Made by a program: the position numbers and the translations under genes. Shown here piece after piece: positions 8,111 through 16,074 of a stretch of 64,000 nucleotides of DNA. Source of the DNA: Streptomyces sp. NBC_00154. Its GTDB lineage: Bacteria; Actinomycetota; Actinomycetes; Streptomycetales; Streptomycetaceae. Within the stretch, counting starts at the first letter, position 1. The number at the start of each line of letters is the position of its first letter. The stretch is from the NCBI RefSeq assembly GCF_026342835.1, contig NZ_JAPEMI010000001.1, positions 3,044,501-3,108,500 of the forward strand, given 5' to 3'. The notes beneath the pieces were generated by a model that was given only the letters and a program-made list of their open reading frames with translations, was not told the origin of the DNA and searched no databases.

Positions 8111-8878
8111 CTACTTCACCGGCTTCGCATAGTGGAGATCCACTGTGCCCGAGTAGCCGGGAAGAGTCACCGCCTCGCGCTCGTCGACTTTCCAGCCCAG
8201 CCCGTACGCCTTCACGTACAGCAGGTAGTTCTGGATCGCCGGGGAGTTGTCGAGGGCCTTCTTGAGGCTGTCCGGGTTGCCGACCGCGGTGATCTTGTAC
8301 GGGGGTGAGTAGACCCGGCCCTGCAGGATCAGGGTGTTGCCGACGCAGCGCACGGCACTGGTGGAGATCAGTCGCTGGTCCATGACCCGGATACCGCGGG
8401 CGCCGCCCTGCCAGAGAGCATTGACGACCGCTTGCAGATCCTGCTGGTGAATGACCAGGTCATTGGGTTGCGGGTCGGGGTAGCCGGGCTTCGCGGTGGC
8501 GTCCGGCGGGGCATCGTCGAGGGTGACGGCGACGGCCCGGCCGGAGAGCTTGGTGGTGCCCGCCTCCCGCTCCAGCGCCTTGAGCCTGGCGTCCTCCGCC
8601 TTCGTACTGCCGTCGTCGCGCTGGGCGAGGGCGTCGATGTCGTCGCGCAGGGATGCGTTGGAGTCGTCGAGCGCCGCGTTCTTCCCGTTGCGCTGCTGGA
8701 TCAGGTCGGAGAGCTTCAGCAGCGAGGAGTCGGTGCGGATGTTGGTGCCCTTGGCCGTGTTGGCGCTGGTGACGAAGATCAGTCCGGCGAGGGCGAAGAC
8801 GGCAGCGGTGAGCACCCGGACCGGGTGCCTGAAGGGGCGCCGGACCGGCCCTTGGGGAGAGTCGGCAGAATTGCTCAA
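8111..8878 (-). CDS. DUF881 family membrane protein
   Basis: 255 residues: a short basic N-terminus, one membrane helix at about 22-40, a coiled-coil-like region (about 55-110, rich in Leu, Asp, Gln, Arg) and a conserved C-terminal DUF881 domain with NDLVIHQQDLQAVVNALW and GARGIRVMDQRL. DUF881 proteins recur near division genes in actinobacteria and Bacillus, and their biochemical role is unknown. The start codon appears to be TTG (8878), with GAAGGAG 11 bases upstream. It is divergent from crgA across 136 bp, so the two promoters share a region. Confidence 0.8.
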   Translation of the reverse strand: MSNSADSPQGPVRRPFRHPVRVLTAAVFALAGLIFVTSANTAKGTNIRTDSSLLKLSDLIQQRNGKNAALDDSNASLRDDIDALAQRDDGSTKAEDARLKALEREAGTTKLSGRAVAVTLDDAPPDATAKPGYPDPQPNDLVIHQQDLQAVVNALWQGGARGIRVMDQRLISTSAVRCVGNTLILQGRVYSPPYKITAVGNPDSLKKALDNSPAIQNYLLYVKAYGLGWKVDEREAVTLPGYSGTVDLHYAKPVK

Positions 8879-9014
8879 CGTACCCTTATCTCCTTCGGCG
8901 CCGCGGAAGCACTACGCTAACGGACGCCCGGGGGAGGCAGCATTCCCCCTCGCGCCCCGGCGCCAGCCATAGTTCCCTGCGCGGTCACGCAGCGCATCGA
9001 CAGGAGAGTTCCTC

Positions 9015-9269
9015 GTGCCGAAGTCACGTATCCGCAAGAAGGCCGACTTCACGCCGCCCCCGGCGAAGCAGGCAACCAACATAAAGCTGACCAACCGCAG
9101 TTGGGTGGCGCCGGTGATGCTGGCGTTCTTCCTGATCGGTCTGGCCTGGATCGTCGTTTTCTATGTGACCGACGGCGATCTGCCGATCAATGCGCTCGGG
9201 AACTGGAACATCGTCGTCGGCTTCGGCTTCATCGCCGGCGGCTTCGGCGTCTCCACACAGTGGAAGTAG
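9015..9269 (+). CDS. crgA: Cell division protein CrgA
   Basis: An 84-residue protein with a basic [12 protein letters not shown] start, a Pro-rich segment, and two membrane helices (about 33-53 and 64-80) joined by a short [13 protein letters not shown] loop that carries the family's conserved residues. CrgA is a septum-site protein of actinomycetes that binds FtsZ-ring and PBP partners and restrains Z-ring formation in Streptomyces aerial hyphae. The GTG start at 9015 has AGGAG nine bases upstream. Length and sequence agree with the family. Confidence 0.95.
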   Translation: MPKSRIRKKADFTPPPAKQATNIKLTNRSWVAPVMLAFFLIGLAWIVVFYVTDGDLPINALGNWNIVVGFGFIAGGFGVSTQWK

Positions 9270-9325
9270 CTCCACCTCGTACCCGGCACCACAGCTGACC
9301 CCGGTATTGCAACCCTTGCCCTGAG

Positions 9326-9526
9326 TTACCCACAGCGTTATCCACAGGCGGGGGAAAAGGTCAGACGATCTGTGGATAACTCCCTGGATGTTGACGCCGG
9401 TGTGACTGCAGCCTCCCCCATCGAGGGGTGGCACGCCCCTTGTCCGGGCTGGAAAAACCCAGCTCAGCGACAAGGGGCACAGTTGTACCCACAGAATGCA
9501 CAAGATCACACCCCTGCTGTGGACAA
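9326..9526. promoter_or_regulatory. Cluster of DnaA boxes between crgA and the rhomboid gene
   Basis: The 301-bp convergent intergenic region (9270-9570) contains TTACCCACA (9326-9334), TTATCCACA (9338-9346), TGTGGATAA (9371-9379) and TGTGGACAA (9518-9526; TTGTCCACA on the minus strand, the strong Streptomyces box), plus a weaker TACCCACAG near 9487-9495. Neither neighbour starts here, so promoter control is unlikely. DnaA-titrating clusters outside oriC are known in S. coelicolor; this may be the counterpart of one of them. Confidence 0.7.
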
Positions 9527-9570
9527 CTGCACGAAGGGCGACCTCGGCCGGTCCCCGATCACCCCTGTGA

Positions 9571-10467
9571 TCAGGTCAGTGCGGCCGTTCTGGCGACCAC
9601 GATGAGGATCACCGCCGCCAGGACCAGCGCACAGGTGCCGTACTGCACCAGCGCACGCCGCCCGCGCGGTGCATGCACCATGGCGATGGCGATCACCGTG
9701 CCCGCGATCAGACCGCCGACATGCGCCTGCCAGGCGATTCCACCCCAGGTGAAGGTGAAGAGCAGGTTCAGCGCGAGGAGCACGAGGACCGGCCGCATGT
9801 CGTAGTTCAGGCGGCGCATGAGCACGGTGGTGGCGCCCAGCAGACCGAAGATGGCGCCGGAGGCACCGAGCGAGGGCTGATTCGGTGCGGCGAGCCAGTA
9901 GGTGAGAGCGCTGCCCGCCAGGCCCGAGAGCAGATAGAGCGCGAGGTAGCGGGCGCGCCCGAGCGCTGCCTCCAGGGGGCCGCCGAGCCACCACAGTCCC
10001 AGCATGTTGAACGCGATGTGCCACACCTCCTGGTGCAGGAACATCGATGTCACCAGCCGGTACCACTGGCCCTCCGCAACACCCTCCGGCGGGCCGCCGT
10101 AGTAGAGGTTGGCCCGGCCGAAGAGCGTCAGGTCCTGGAGCAGCGATCCCTTCACGTGCACCACGATGAACAGGGCGATATTGAGAGCGAGCAGGATCTT
10201 GGTGACCAGCCGGGGGTCGGCCGCGACGCTGCCGCCGGCGAGGGTGCGCGGCTGATTGGCCGCCGGTCCGTGCCCCGTGCCGGATCCCTGGCGGACGCAG
10301 TCCGGACACTGGAAGCCGACCGAGGCGCTGACCATGCACTCGGTGCAGATCGGGCGGTCGCAGCGGGTACAGCGGATCCCTGTCTCACGGCCCGGGTGGC
10401 GGTAGCAGCCGAGCGGGCCGTCGGTGGCGGCGGACTGGTCCCGGCTGCCGGGCGGCTGCTCGTCCAT
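9571..10467 (-). CDS. Rhomboid-family intramembrane serine protease with N-terminal zinc-binding domain
   Basis: About 298 residues. The N-terminus carries a B-box-like zinc ribbon (CYRHPGRE, CTRCDRPICTECM, CPDC). The rhomboid domain follows with six or seven helices, the HIAFNMLGLWWLGG loop, the nucleophile Ser in GASGAIFG, and His in AHVGGLIAG. Such proteases cleave membrane proteins within the bilayer; the substrate is unknown. Two ATGs compete: 10467 has AGGAAG eleven bases upstream and is chosen; 10476 would have it only two bases away. Confidence 0.9.
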   Translation of the reverse strand: MDEQPPGSRDQSAATDGPLGCYRHPGRETGIRCTRCDRPICTECMVSASVGFQCPDCVRQGSGTGHGPAANQPRTLAGGSVAADPRLVTKILLALNIALFIVVHVKGSLLQDLTLFGRANLYYGGPPEGVAEGQWYRLVTSMFLHQEVWHIAFNMLGLWWLGGPLEAALGRARYLALYLLSGLAGSALTYWLAAPNQPSLGASGAIFGLLGATTVLMRRLNYDMRPVLVLLALNLLFTFTWGGIAWQAHVGGLIAGTVIAIAMVHAPRGRRALVQYGTCALVLAAVILIVVARTAALT

Positions 10468-10622
10468 CGGTCCCATCACTTCCTGGTCCCCTCGGTATCT
10501 CTCGTGAGCGGCAGCGCGCACAAAGCCGCCCTGCTCATCCGCTATGTATGCAGTACGGACAAGCAGGGCGGTTGGTTCCCGTCAGAGGAATCAGAGAGTG
10601 ATCACCTGGTGACCACCGGAGA

Positions 10623-11150
10623 TCATCGGGTCTCGACGACGACCGACTCGATCACCACGTCCTGCACCGGACGGTCGGTGCGGGCGTTGGTCTGGGTGCC
10701 GGCGATGGCGTCCACGACCTTCTTGCTGGCCTCGTCCGTCACCTCACCGAAGATGGTGTGCTTGCCGGTCAGCCACGCGGTGGGCGAGACGGTGACGAAG
10801 AACTGCGAGCCGTTGGTGCCCGGGCCGGCGTTGGCCATGGCCAGCAGATACGGCTTGTTGAAGCTGAGGTCCGGGTGGAACTCGTCACCGAACTCGTAGC
10901 CCGGGCCACCGGTGCCGTTGCCCAGCGGGTCGCCGCCCTGGATCATGAAGCCGCTGATGACACGGTGGAAGACGGTGCCGTCGTACAGCCGGTCCTTGGA
11001 CTTCTTGCCGGTCGCGGGGTGGGTCCACTCGCGCTCGCCCGTGGCGAGCTCGACGAAGTTCTTGACCGTCTTGGGCGCGTGGTTCGGCAGAAGCCGGATC
11101 TCGATGTCGCCTTGGTTGGTCTTCAAGGTGGCGTAAAGCTGCTCGGCCAC
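10623..11150 (-). CDS. Cyclophilin-type peptidyl-prolyl cis-trans isomerase
   Basis: A 175-residue cytoplasmic cyclophilin without a signal peptide. Family motifs are FHRVISGFMIQGGDP (catalytic Arg in FHRV), GPGTNGSQFFV and the W in TAWLTGKHTIFGEV that binds cyclosporin in homologues. It catalyses rotation about X-Pro bonds. The GTG at 11150 is used because GGAAGG lies seven bases upstream and the family N-terminus begins there. It is followed by the rhomboid gene on the same strand after 155 bp, and is divergent from the gene at 11526. Confidence 0.92.
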   Translation of the reverse strand: MAEQLYATLKTNQGDIEIRLLPNHAPKTVKNFVELATGEREWTHPATGKKSKDRLYDGTVFHRVISGFMIQGGDPLGNGTGGPGYEFGDEFHPDLSFNKPYLLAMANAGPGTNGSQFFVTVSPTAWLTGKHTIFGEVTDEASKKVVDAIAGTQTNARTDRPVQDVVIESVVVETR

Positions 11151-11525
11151 GATCTGCCTTCCGTAAGTCTTCGCTGACGTCCACCGATCCTCGCACGGAC
11201 CATCCCTCACGGCGCCCGACCGCCACCCGCGAACGGACATCCCTCACCTTCTTGCCTGATTTCACTCCGCTCGCCTGCCGCTTCCCGCAGGAACAAATGA
11301 GGCCAAGCGCGTGACGAACCGGCGCGTACTGAGCTGAACCGTGGCATTGTCGTCGGCAAGCTCCCCTTGCACCGCATTGCCCGAGGACGTCTCTCACGAC
11401 CGTCCCTCACAACGGTCGCTCATGACCCGGATGCCCGCCCCACATGCCACTTGGGCCACCGGCAGGCATGATCTCGAAATGGGTGGAAAGGCGGAGTACT
11501 ACCCGCCACCAAGGAGGAGGATCCC
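11151..11525. other. Divergent intergenic region
   Basis: This 375-bp stretch separates the cyclophilin (minus) from the DUF5324-like gene (plus) and must hold both promoters. The only element I can point to is the strong ribosome-binding site AAGGAGGAGG at 11510-11519. I see no hairpin, tRNA or conserved box. Confidence 0.4.
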
Positions 11526-12251
11526 GTGACCCGCATCGACAGCGTGCGCGCCGCAACCGACTCGGCGAAGGAGAGCGTGCAGCACGCCGCGGAAGTGGTG
11601 GCGCCCTACGCCGAAACGGCCAAGGACCAGGCCGCACGCTATGCGCACGAGGCCCGTACGCGGCTCGCGCCGAAGGCGTCGAAAGCAGCCCAACAGGCCC
11701 GCGTCCAGTACGACGCATATCTGGCACCACATATCGAACTGGCCCGCTCTCATGTGCCACCCAAGGTCGACGAGGCCGCGCAGCGCGCCGCGCTCCGCAC
11801 CCGCCGGGCCGCCAAGAACGCCGCGGAGTACACCGTGCCCCGCGTCGAGTCCGCGGTGGCCGCCGCCCAGCCCGTCGCCGAGGAGGCCACGTCCCGCAGC
11901 ATCGCGGCCCTGGCCGCCCTGCGCGGGCAGGTCACGCCGAAGGAGATCCAGCAGCTGGCCAGAAGGAACAGGAGGCGGGCCAAGGCCGGCCGCGCGCTCA
12001 AGGGTTTCGCCGTGGTCTCCCTGCTGGCGGCCGCCGCCTATGCCGCCTGGCGGTGGTGGGACAAGCAGGCCAACCCGGACTGGCTGGTCGAACCCCCCGC
12101 CCCCACGGAGGTCTCCGACCGCGCACCGTTGACCTCGGTCGACGGCAGCGGCCCGACCGTCCTTGACCCCGAGGTCCGGGCCAAGCAGGACGACACCGGC
12201 CCCGACGGGACGGACGAGGTGGACGGAACTGACCTCGACGACCGTCGCTGA
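11526..12251 (+). CDS. DUF5324-like helical membrane-associated protein
   Basis: 241 residues, Ala/Glu/Arg-rich and nearly all helical up to about residue 155, with apolipoprotein-like 11-residue periodicity (for example AADSAKE, AAEVVAP, AARTRL). A single hydrophobic segment at about 162-176 (GFAVVSLLAAAAYAAWRWW) is followed by an acidic, Asp/Gly/Thr-rich tail. The GTG at 11526 is preceded by an excellent AAGGAGGAGG. It matches my recollection of the Streptomyces DUF5324 family, whose role is unknown. A terminator follows at 12269. Confidence 0.7.
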   Translation: MTRIDSVRAATDSAKESVQHAAEVVAPYAETAKDQAARYAHEARTRLAPKASKAAQQARVQYDAYLAPHIELARSHVPPKVDEAAQRAALRTRRAAKNAAEYTVPRVESAVAAAQPVAEEATSRSIAALAALRGQVTPKEIQQLARRNRRRAKAGRALKGFAVVSLLAAAAYAAWRWWDKQANPDWLVEPPAPTEVSDRAPLTSVDGSGPTVLDPEVRAKQDDTGPDGTDEVDGTDLDDRR

Positions 12252-12268
12252 GCCACCGGCCCAACAGA

Positions 12269-12309
12269 ACGGGCGCCGGAAAACCCCTGAGGTTTTCCCG
12301 GCGCCCGTT
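12269..12309 (+). terminator. Terminator after the DUF5324-like gene
   Basis: Long inverted repeat: AACGGGCGCCGG plus AAAACC on the left and GGTTTTCCCGGCGCCCGTT on the right, with a CCTGA loop. It lies 18 bp after the stop codon. Confidence 0.85.
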
Positions 12310-12572
12310 GTGTTGTCCGTGGTGAGCCATCGGCAGAAGAGAAGTGTGGACTTTCCGCTTCCGCCCCGATCCTCTCCCACGAATGTCCGCAGTTCGCCGA
12401 CGGCCAACTCGTCGACGCTCCGCTCGACTCGCATTCCACGATGTACGTCGACTGCATCCGCGTCTGGCAGTGGCCCAGTCCGGTGCCGCCGGCACCGCCG
12501 AACAGCCACTCCCGTGGGACGGGCACGCGGGAAGAGGCGGTACGGATTCCGTACCGCCTCTTCGCACATGGG
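12310..12572 (+). other. Gene debris and a 33-bp near-perfect palindrome
   Basis: No intact gene. In the frame that leads into the LysR remnant, 12366-12473 reads FADGQLVDAPLDSHSTMYVD followed by IRVWQ, which looks like the end of a GH16-type glycosidase catalytic domain (inference from the VDxIRVWQ ending). It is followed by a palindrome, GAAGAGGCGGTACGGA (12531-12546) and TCCGTACCGCCTCTTC (12548-12563), with one central base and no T-tract. Confidence 0.3.
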
Positions 12573-12889
12573 GATGCGTCGAAGTCCGCCCGGGACCTCG
12601 CCGAACGGGGCGCCCACACGCTGCACATCGGCACGTTCCCCACGGCCGGCGCGCTGCTGCTGCCGCCCGCGGTGAAGGCTCTCCGTCATGCCGGGGTGCA
12701 TATCTCGCTCAACGAAGGCGAACTGCCGACCCTGCTGCAAGGACTGCGCGCACGGGAGCTGCACGCCGCGCTCGTCTTATCCCAGCCGGGTGACCGTCTC
12801 GATCTCGACGACGACTTCGAGCTGTATCCACTGCCGCACGATCCGCTGCAGGTGGTCCTGCCCGAGGACCACCGGTGCGCCGACCAGAC

Positions 12890-14627
12890 CAATGCCGGTG
12901 AGTTAGCGCGTCGGTGCAGGTCAGGCACTTGATAGTGCGGGGTTTGGTTGGGAATATCCCCTGGTGACGTTGCGTGATCCGTCACTTCTGGTGACGTGTC
13001 GGCGGAGGCCGGGACACGGCAACGGAGTTCCCGGTAGGACAGAAGATCGACCAAGATCCGACTGTCCGCGAGGGAACTCCGTTGGGTACTCAGTGTGCCA
13101 TCGTCCGCATGTCGTCTGCCATCACCGAGGGCAGCCAGGCCCCGTTGAACAGGCTGGTGACCCCCACGGACCGGCGCTTTGGCGAGCACGTCCGTCTCGG
13201 CGTGTTGACCGAGGAGATCAGCCCTGAACTGGTTGACGAGGTCGTGGAGTTGACCGGCTGCGGCGAGCGTCGCCGCCGGCTGTTGCCCGCCCGGGCGGTG
13301 GTCTACTTCATCCTGGCGTTGTGCCTGTTCAGCAGCTCCGACAGTGCCGGGCCGCCGGGATACCGGTCGGTCCTGCGCACGTTGACGGAGAAGCTGCGGC
13401 ATCTGCCAGGCCTGTGTGTGCAGCGCTTGCCCACCAGCTCGGCCCTGACACGGGCCCGGCAGCGGCTGGGCGACAAGCCGCTGCAGGCGCTGTTCGAGCG
13501 GCGGTGCGGCACGCTGGCCACGACCGTCACTCCGGGCGCGTTCGCCTTCGGGCTGCGGCTGGTCGCCTGGGACGGCACCGCGCTGGATGTCCCCGACACC
13601 CCGGCAAACGCTGCTGAGTTCGGTTTCACCGGCAAGGGTGGTGTCAACCAGAGCGGACACCCACAGGTCCGCCTGATGGCCCTGACCGAATGCGGCACCC
13701 ACGCCCTGGTCGACGCGGCCTTCGACGCCGTGGCCAGGTTCAGCGAGCACAAGCTCGCCCGCCGGCTGCTGGCCTCCCTGCGAGGGGACATGCTGCTGCT
13801 GGCCGACCGCAACTTCGCCGGATACCAGCTGTGGGGCCTGGCCCGCGCCACCGGCGCCCACCTGGCCTGGCGGATCAAGAAGAACCTGGTCTTCGTGCCG
13901 CTGCGGGTGCTGTCCGACGGGTCCTACCTGTCCATCATGCGCACGCCCGCGGAGAACATCCGCCACGGTCAGGCCCGCGCGGCCGGACGCACCCTGACCG
14001 AGCCGCCCCGGGGACACCTGGTACGGATCATCGAGTACACCGTGACCATCCACCCACAGGCCGGCCCACCCCGCACCGAGACGTTCCGGCTGGTCACCAG
14101 CCTGCTGGACCACCGCCTCGCCCCGGCCCACCAGCTGGCGAGGGCATATCACCAGCGGTGGGAGATCGAAAACGGATTCGCGGAACTGAAGAACCGCCTG
14201 CGCGGCGCCGGATTCATCCTGCGCTCCAAGGCGCCCGAGCTGATCTACCAGGAGATCTACGCCCTTCTCACCGTCTACCAGGCACTATGCGCACTGCAGA
14301 CGCGCGCGGCAGAACACGGCGGGACCGATCCTGACCGGATCTCCTTCACCGTCACGGTGCAGCTCGCCCGGCTGGCCGTCGCCGCCCAGGCCGCAGCCGA
14401 CGTCACCACACTGGCCGCCGCCCGCCGCGAAGCCACCACAGAGCTCTTGGCCGCCCTCCTGCCGCCCCGGCGCAACCGGCAGTGCCAGCGCATCAAGAAG
14501 CCGTCCAAGAACACCTTCGAGGTCAGAAAACGGGACCAGACCCGCACTCCCAGTAACGTCCGCTACACACTCAAAGTCACCAAGCACCCCACCTGACCTG
14601 CACCGACGCGCTAACTCACCGGCATTG
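12890..14627 (+). mobile_element. IS4-family insertion sequence, 1738 bp, complete
   Basis: Bounded by perfect 36-bp terminal inverted repeats (12890-12925 and 14592-14627) that begin CAATGCCGGTGAGTTAGCGC. A 10-bp direct repeat CCGACCAGAC flanks it (12880-12889 and 14628-14637), a target duplication length typical of IS4 elements. One intact transposase gene fills it. Intact ends, duplication and gene suggest a recent, possibly still mobile insertion. Confidence 0.93.
13082..14596 (+). CDS. IS4-family transposase
   Basis: 504 residues with a DDE catalytic core: Asp in VAWDGTALDVPD, Asp in LLLADRNFAGY, and Glu in the exact IS4 signature Y-(2)-R-(3)-E-(6)-K seen as YHQRWEIENGFAELK. It cuts and joins the element ends. 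The TTG at 13082 has AGGGAA upstream; an in-frame ATG at 13109 is an alternative that loses nine residues. The stop lies inside the right inverted repeat (14592-14627). Confidence 0.92.
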   Translation: MGTQCAIVRMSSAITEGSQAPLNRLVTPTDRRFGEHVRLGVLTEEISPELVDEVVELTGCGERRRRLLPARAVVYFILALCLFSSSDSAGPPGYRSVLRTLTEKLRHLPGLCVQRLPTSSALTRARQRLGDKPLQALFERRCGTLATTVTPGAFAFGLRLVAWDGTALDVPDTPANAAEFGFTGKGGVNQSGHPQVRLMALTECGTHALVDAAFDAVARFSEHKLARRLLASLRGDMLLLADRNFAGYQLWGLARATGAHLAWRIKKNLVFVPLRVLSDGSYLSIMRTPAENIRHGQARAAGRTLTEPPRGHLVRIIEYTVTIHPQAGPPRTETFRLVTSLLDHRLAPAHQLARAYHQRWEIENGFAELKNRLRGAGFILRSKAPELIYQEIYALLTVYQALCALQTRAAEHGGTDPDRISFTVTVQLARLAVAAQAAADVTTLAAARREATTELLAALLPPRRNRQCQRIKKPSKNTFEVRKRDQTRTPSNVRYTLKVTKHPT

Positions 14628-15028
14628 CCGACCAGACACACGTATCCCTCGAAGAACTCAGGCACGACGACTGGATCGGCGCGGCGGACCCCCGTGACCC
14701 GTGCGACCGCCTCCTGTCGTGGGCCTGCGCCCAGCACTCCTTCGAGCCCGTGCACACCCTGCGTACGGACGACTACGCAGTCGTCCAGGGATTCGTCGCA
14801 GCAGGCGCGGGCGTGGCACTCATCCCCCGGCTCGCCCTCGGCCCCCCGCGCGAGGACGTCGCCGTACGACGGCTCAAGGGCGCCCCGCTGGCACGGGAGA
14901 TCAGCGTTGCCGTGCTCCGTACCACCGCCGCGCGCAGCATTCGCGAGCTGGTGGAGGCCCTCACGGAACAGGCGAGGCTGATCCAGCGGCGCTGGAGTGA
15001 TGCGGACGCCGACGCCGGACTCGCGTAG

Positions 15029-15151
15029 CCGGCTTCGCGCGGTCCTCGTCAGGCCGCTGCCGCGGACTCGCTTTCGTCCCGCTTCCTGATGGATGCCATA
15101 CGGCGGCGGTACAGCGGCCCCGCACTGACACGGTGCTGACGTCAGAAGCGC
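15029..15151 (-). other. Possible C-terminal stub of a lost gene
   Basis: On the minus strand 15049-15138 reads about 30 codons ending MASIRKRDESESAAAA and a stop, with a stop codon just upstream in frame. The basic, Ala/Glu-rich ending resembles a transporter C-terminus, but nothing is left to identify it. It lies between the LysR remnant and the tRNA-Ala terminator. Confidence 0.2.
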
Positions 15152-15195
15152 AGAGACTCCCCTGGTCTGCGTTTCCACAGGCCAAGGGAGTCTCT
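15152..15195 (-). terminator. Terminator of tRNA-Ala
   Basis: AGAGACTCCC (15152-15161) pairs with GGGAGTCTCT (15186-15195), and the loop itself can extend the stem (CCTGG with CCAAGG). It begins eight bases beyond the tRNA 3' end. Confidence 0.65.
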
Positions 15196-15202
15196 ACAGA
15201 TG

Positions 15203-15275
15203 TGGAGCCTAGGAGATTCGAACTCCTGACATCTGCCTTGCAAAGGCAGCGCTCTACCAACTGAGCTAAGGCCCC
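15203..15275 (-). tRNA. tRNA-Ala (anticodon TGC)
   Basis: 73 nt cloverleaf read on the minus strand. Acceptor stem GGGGCCT pairs with AGGCTCC and includes the G3-U70 wobble that identifies tRNA-Ala. The anticodon loop is TTTGCAA with anticodon TGC; the T loop is TTCGAAT; the discriminator is A. CCA is not encoded. Confidence 0.97.
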
Positions 15276-15445
15276 GAAAAGCGGACAGCACCGGACGCAT
15301 CAGCGTCTCGGTCACCGCCGCAGACCAGACTACCGGGTGACCCCCTGAATCTTCCAAAAAGATTGGGGCTCCCGGTCGGCAACCCCTCTCCGTAAGATGC
15401 TCGTCGAGGTTCGCAGCAGCGAAGCCGCAGCGAAGGGGAGACGCA

Positions 15446-15994
15446 ATGGACGCAGCTCAGCAAGAGGCAACGGCAAGAGCCAGGGAGCTTCAGCGCAGTT
15501 GGTACGGAGAGCCACTGGGGGCGCTCTTCCGTCGGCTGATCGATGATCTCGGCCTGAATCAGGCCCGGCTGGCCGCCGTACTCGGGCTGTCCGCCCCCAT
15601 GCTCTCCCAGCTGATGAGCGGCCAGCGGGCGAAGATCGGCAACCCGGCGGTCGTCCAGCGTGTCCAGGCCCTGCAGGAACTGGCCGGCCATGTCGCCGAC
15701 GGCAGCGTCAGCGCGGGGGAGGCCACCGACCGCATGGAAGAGATCAAGAAGTCCCAGGGCGGCTCCGTCCTCACCGGCACCGGTCAGACCTCGACCACCG
15801 GCGGGGCACCCACCGTCCGGCGTGTGGTCCGCGAGATCCAGTCGCTGTTGCGGTCGGTCTCGGCCGCCGGGGACATCATCGATGCCGCCGACTCCCTCGC
15901 CCCGACCCACCCGGAACTGGCAGAGTTCCTCAAGGTGTACGGGGCAGGGCGCACCGCGGACGCTGTCGCGCACTACGAGGGACACCAGGGCTAG
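15446..15994 (+). CDS. Helix-turn-helix DNA-binding protein
   Basis: 182 residues. A helix-turn-helix of lambda-repressor type occupies about residues 25-75 (FRRLIDDLGLNQARLAAVLG, then SAPMLSQLMSGQRAKIGNP). The rest is helical, with a Gly/Thr-rich linker at about 105-122. ATG 15446 follows GAAGGGGAG. A Ser/Thr kinase gene follows after 80 bp on the same strand, so the regulator may be a kinase substrate, though that is inference. No membrane segment or ligand domain is seen. Confidence 0.85.
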   Translation: MDAAQQEATARARELQRSWYGEPLGALFRRLIDDLGLNQARLAAVLGLSAPMLSQLMSGQRAKIGNPAVVQRVQALQELAGHVADGSVSAGEATDRMEEIKKSQGGSVLTGTGQTSTTGGAPTVRRVVREIQSLLRSVSAAGDIIDAADSLAPTHPELAEFLKVYGAGRTADAVAHYEGHQG

Positions 15995-16074
15995 GGCCTG
16001 TCCGACAAGTCCTAGGGCACTACCCGAAGAGCCGGGCACGAGCCGAAACAGGAACTGGGAGCGGGCGCAGCGCA

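Larger units (their letters stand above)
12573..15028 (+). pseudogene. LysR-family regulator remnant, split by an IS4-family element
   Basis: The two parts, 12573-12889 and 14638-15028, join in frame if the IS and one 10-bp target copy are removed. Together they encode the LysR effector-binding domain: HTLHIGTFPTAGALLLP, LPHDPLQVVLPEDH before the insertion and HVSLEELRHDDW, YAVVQGFVAAGAGVALIPRLAL after it. The N-terminal helix-turn-helix (about 85 residues) is missing and replaced by unrelated sequence, so the gene was damaged twice: a 5' loss and the insertion. It cannot encode a working regulator. Confidence 0.85.

Noticed and set aside
12441..12932. A functional small regulator from the left LysR piece
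   Set aside because: It has no helix-turn-helix, ends inside the IS left repeat, and reads on at 14638 after removal of the element.
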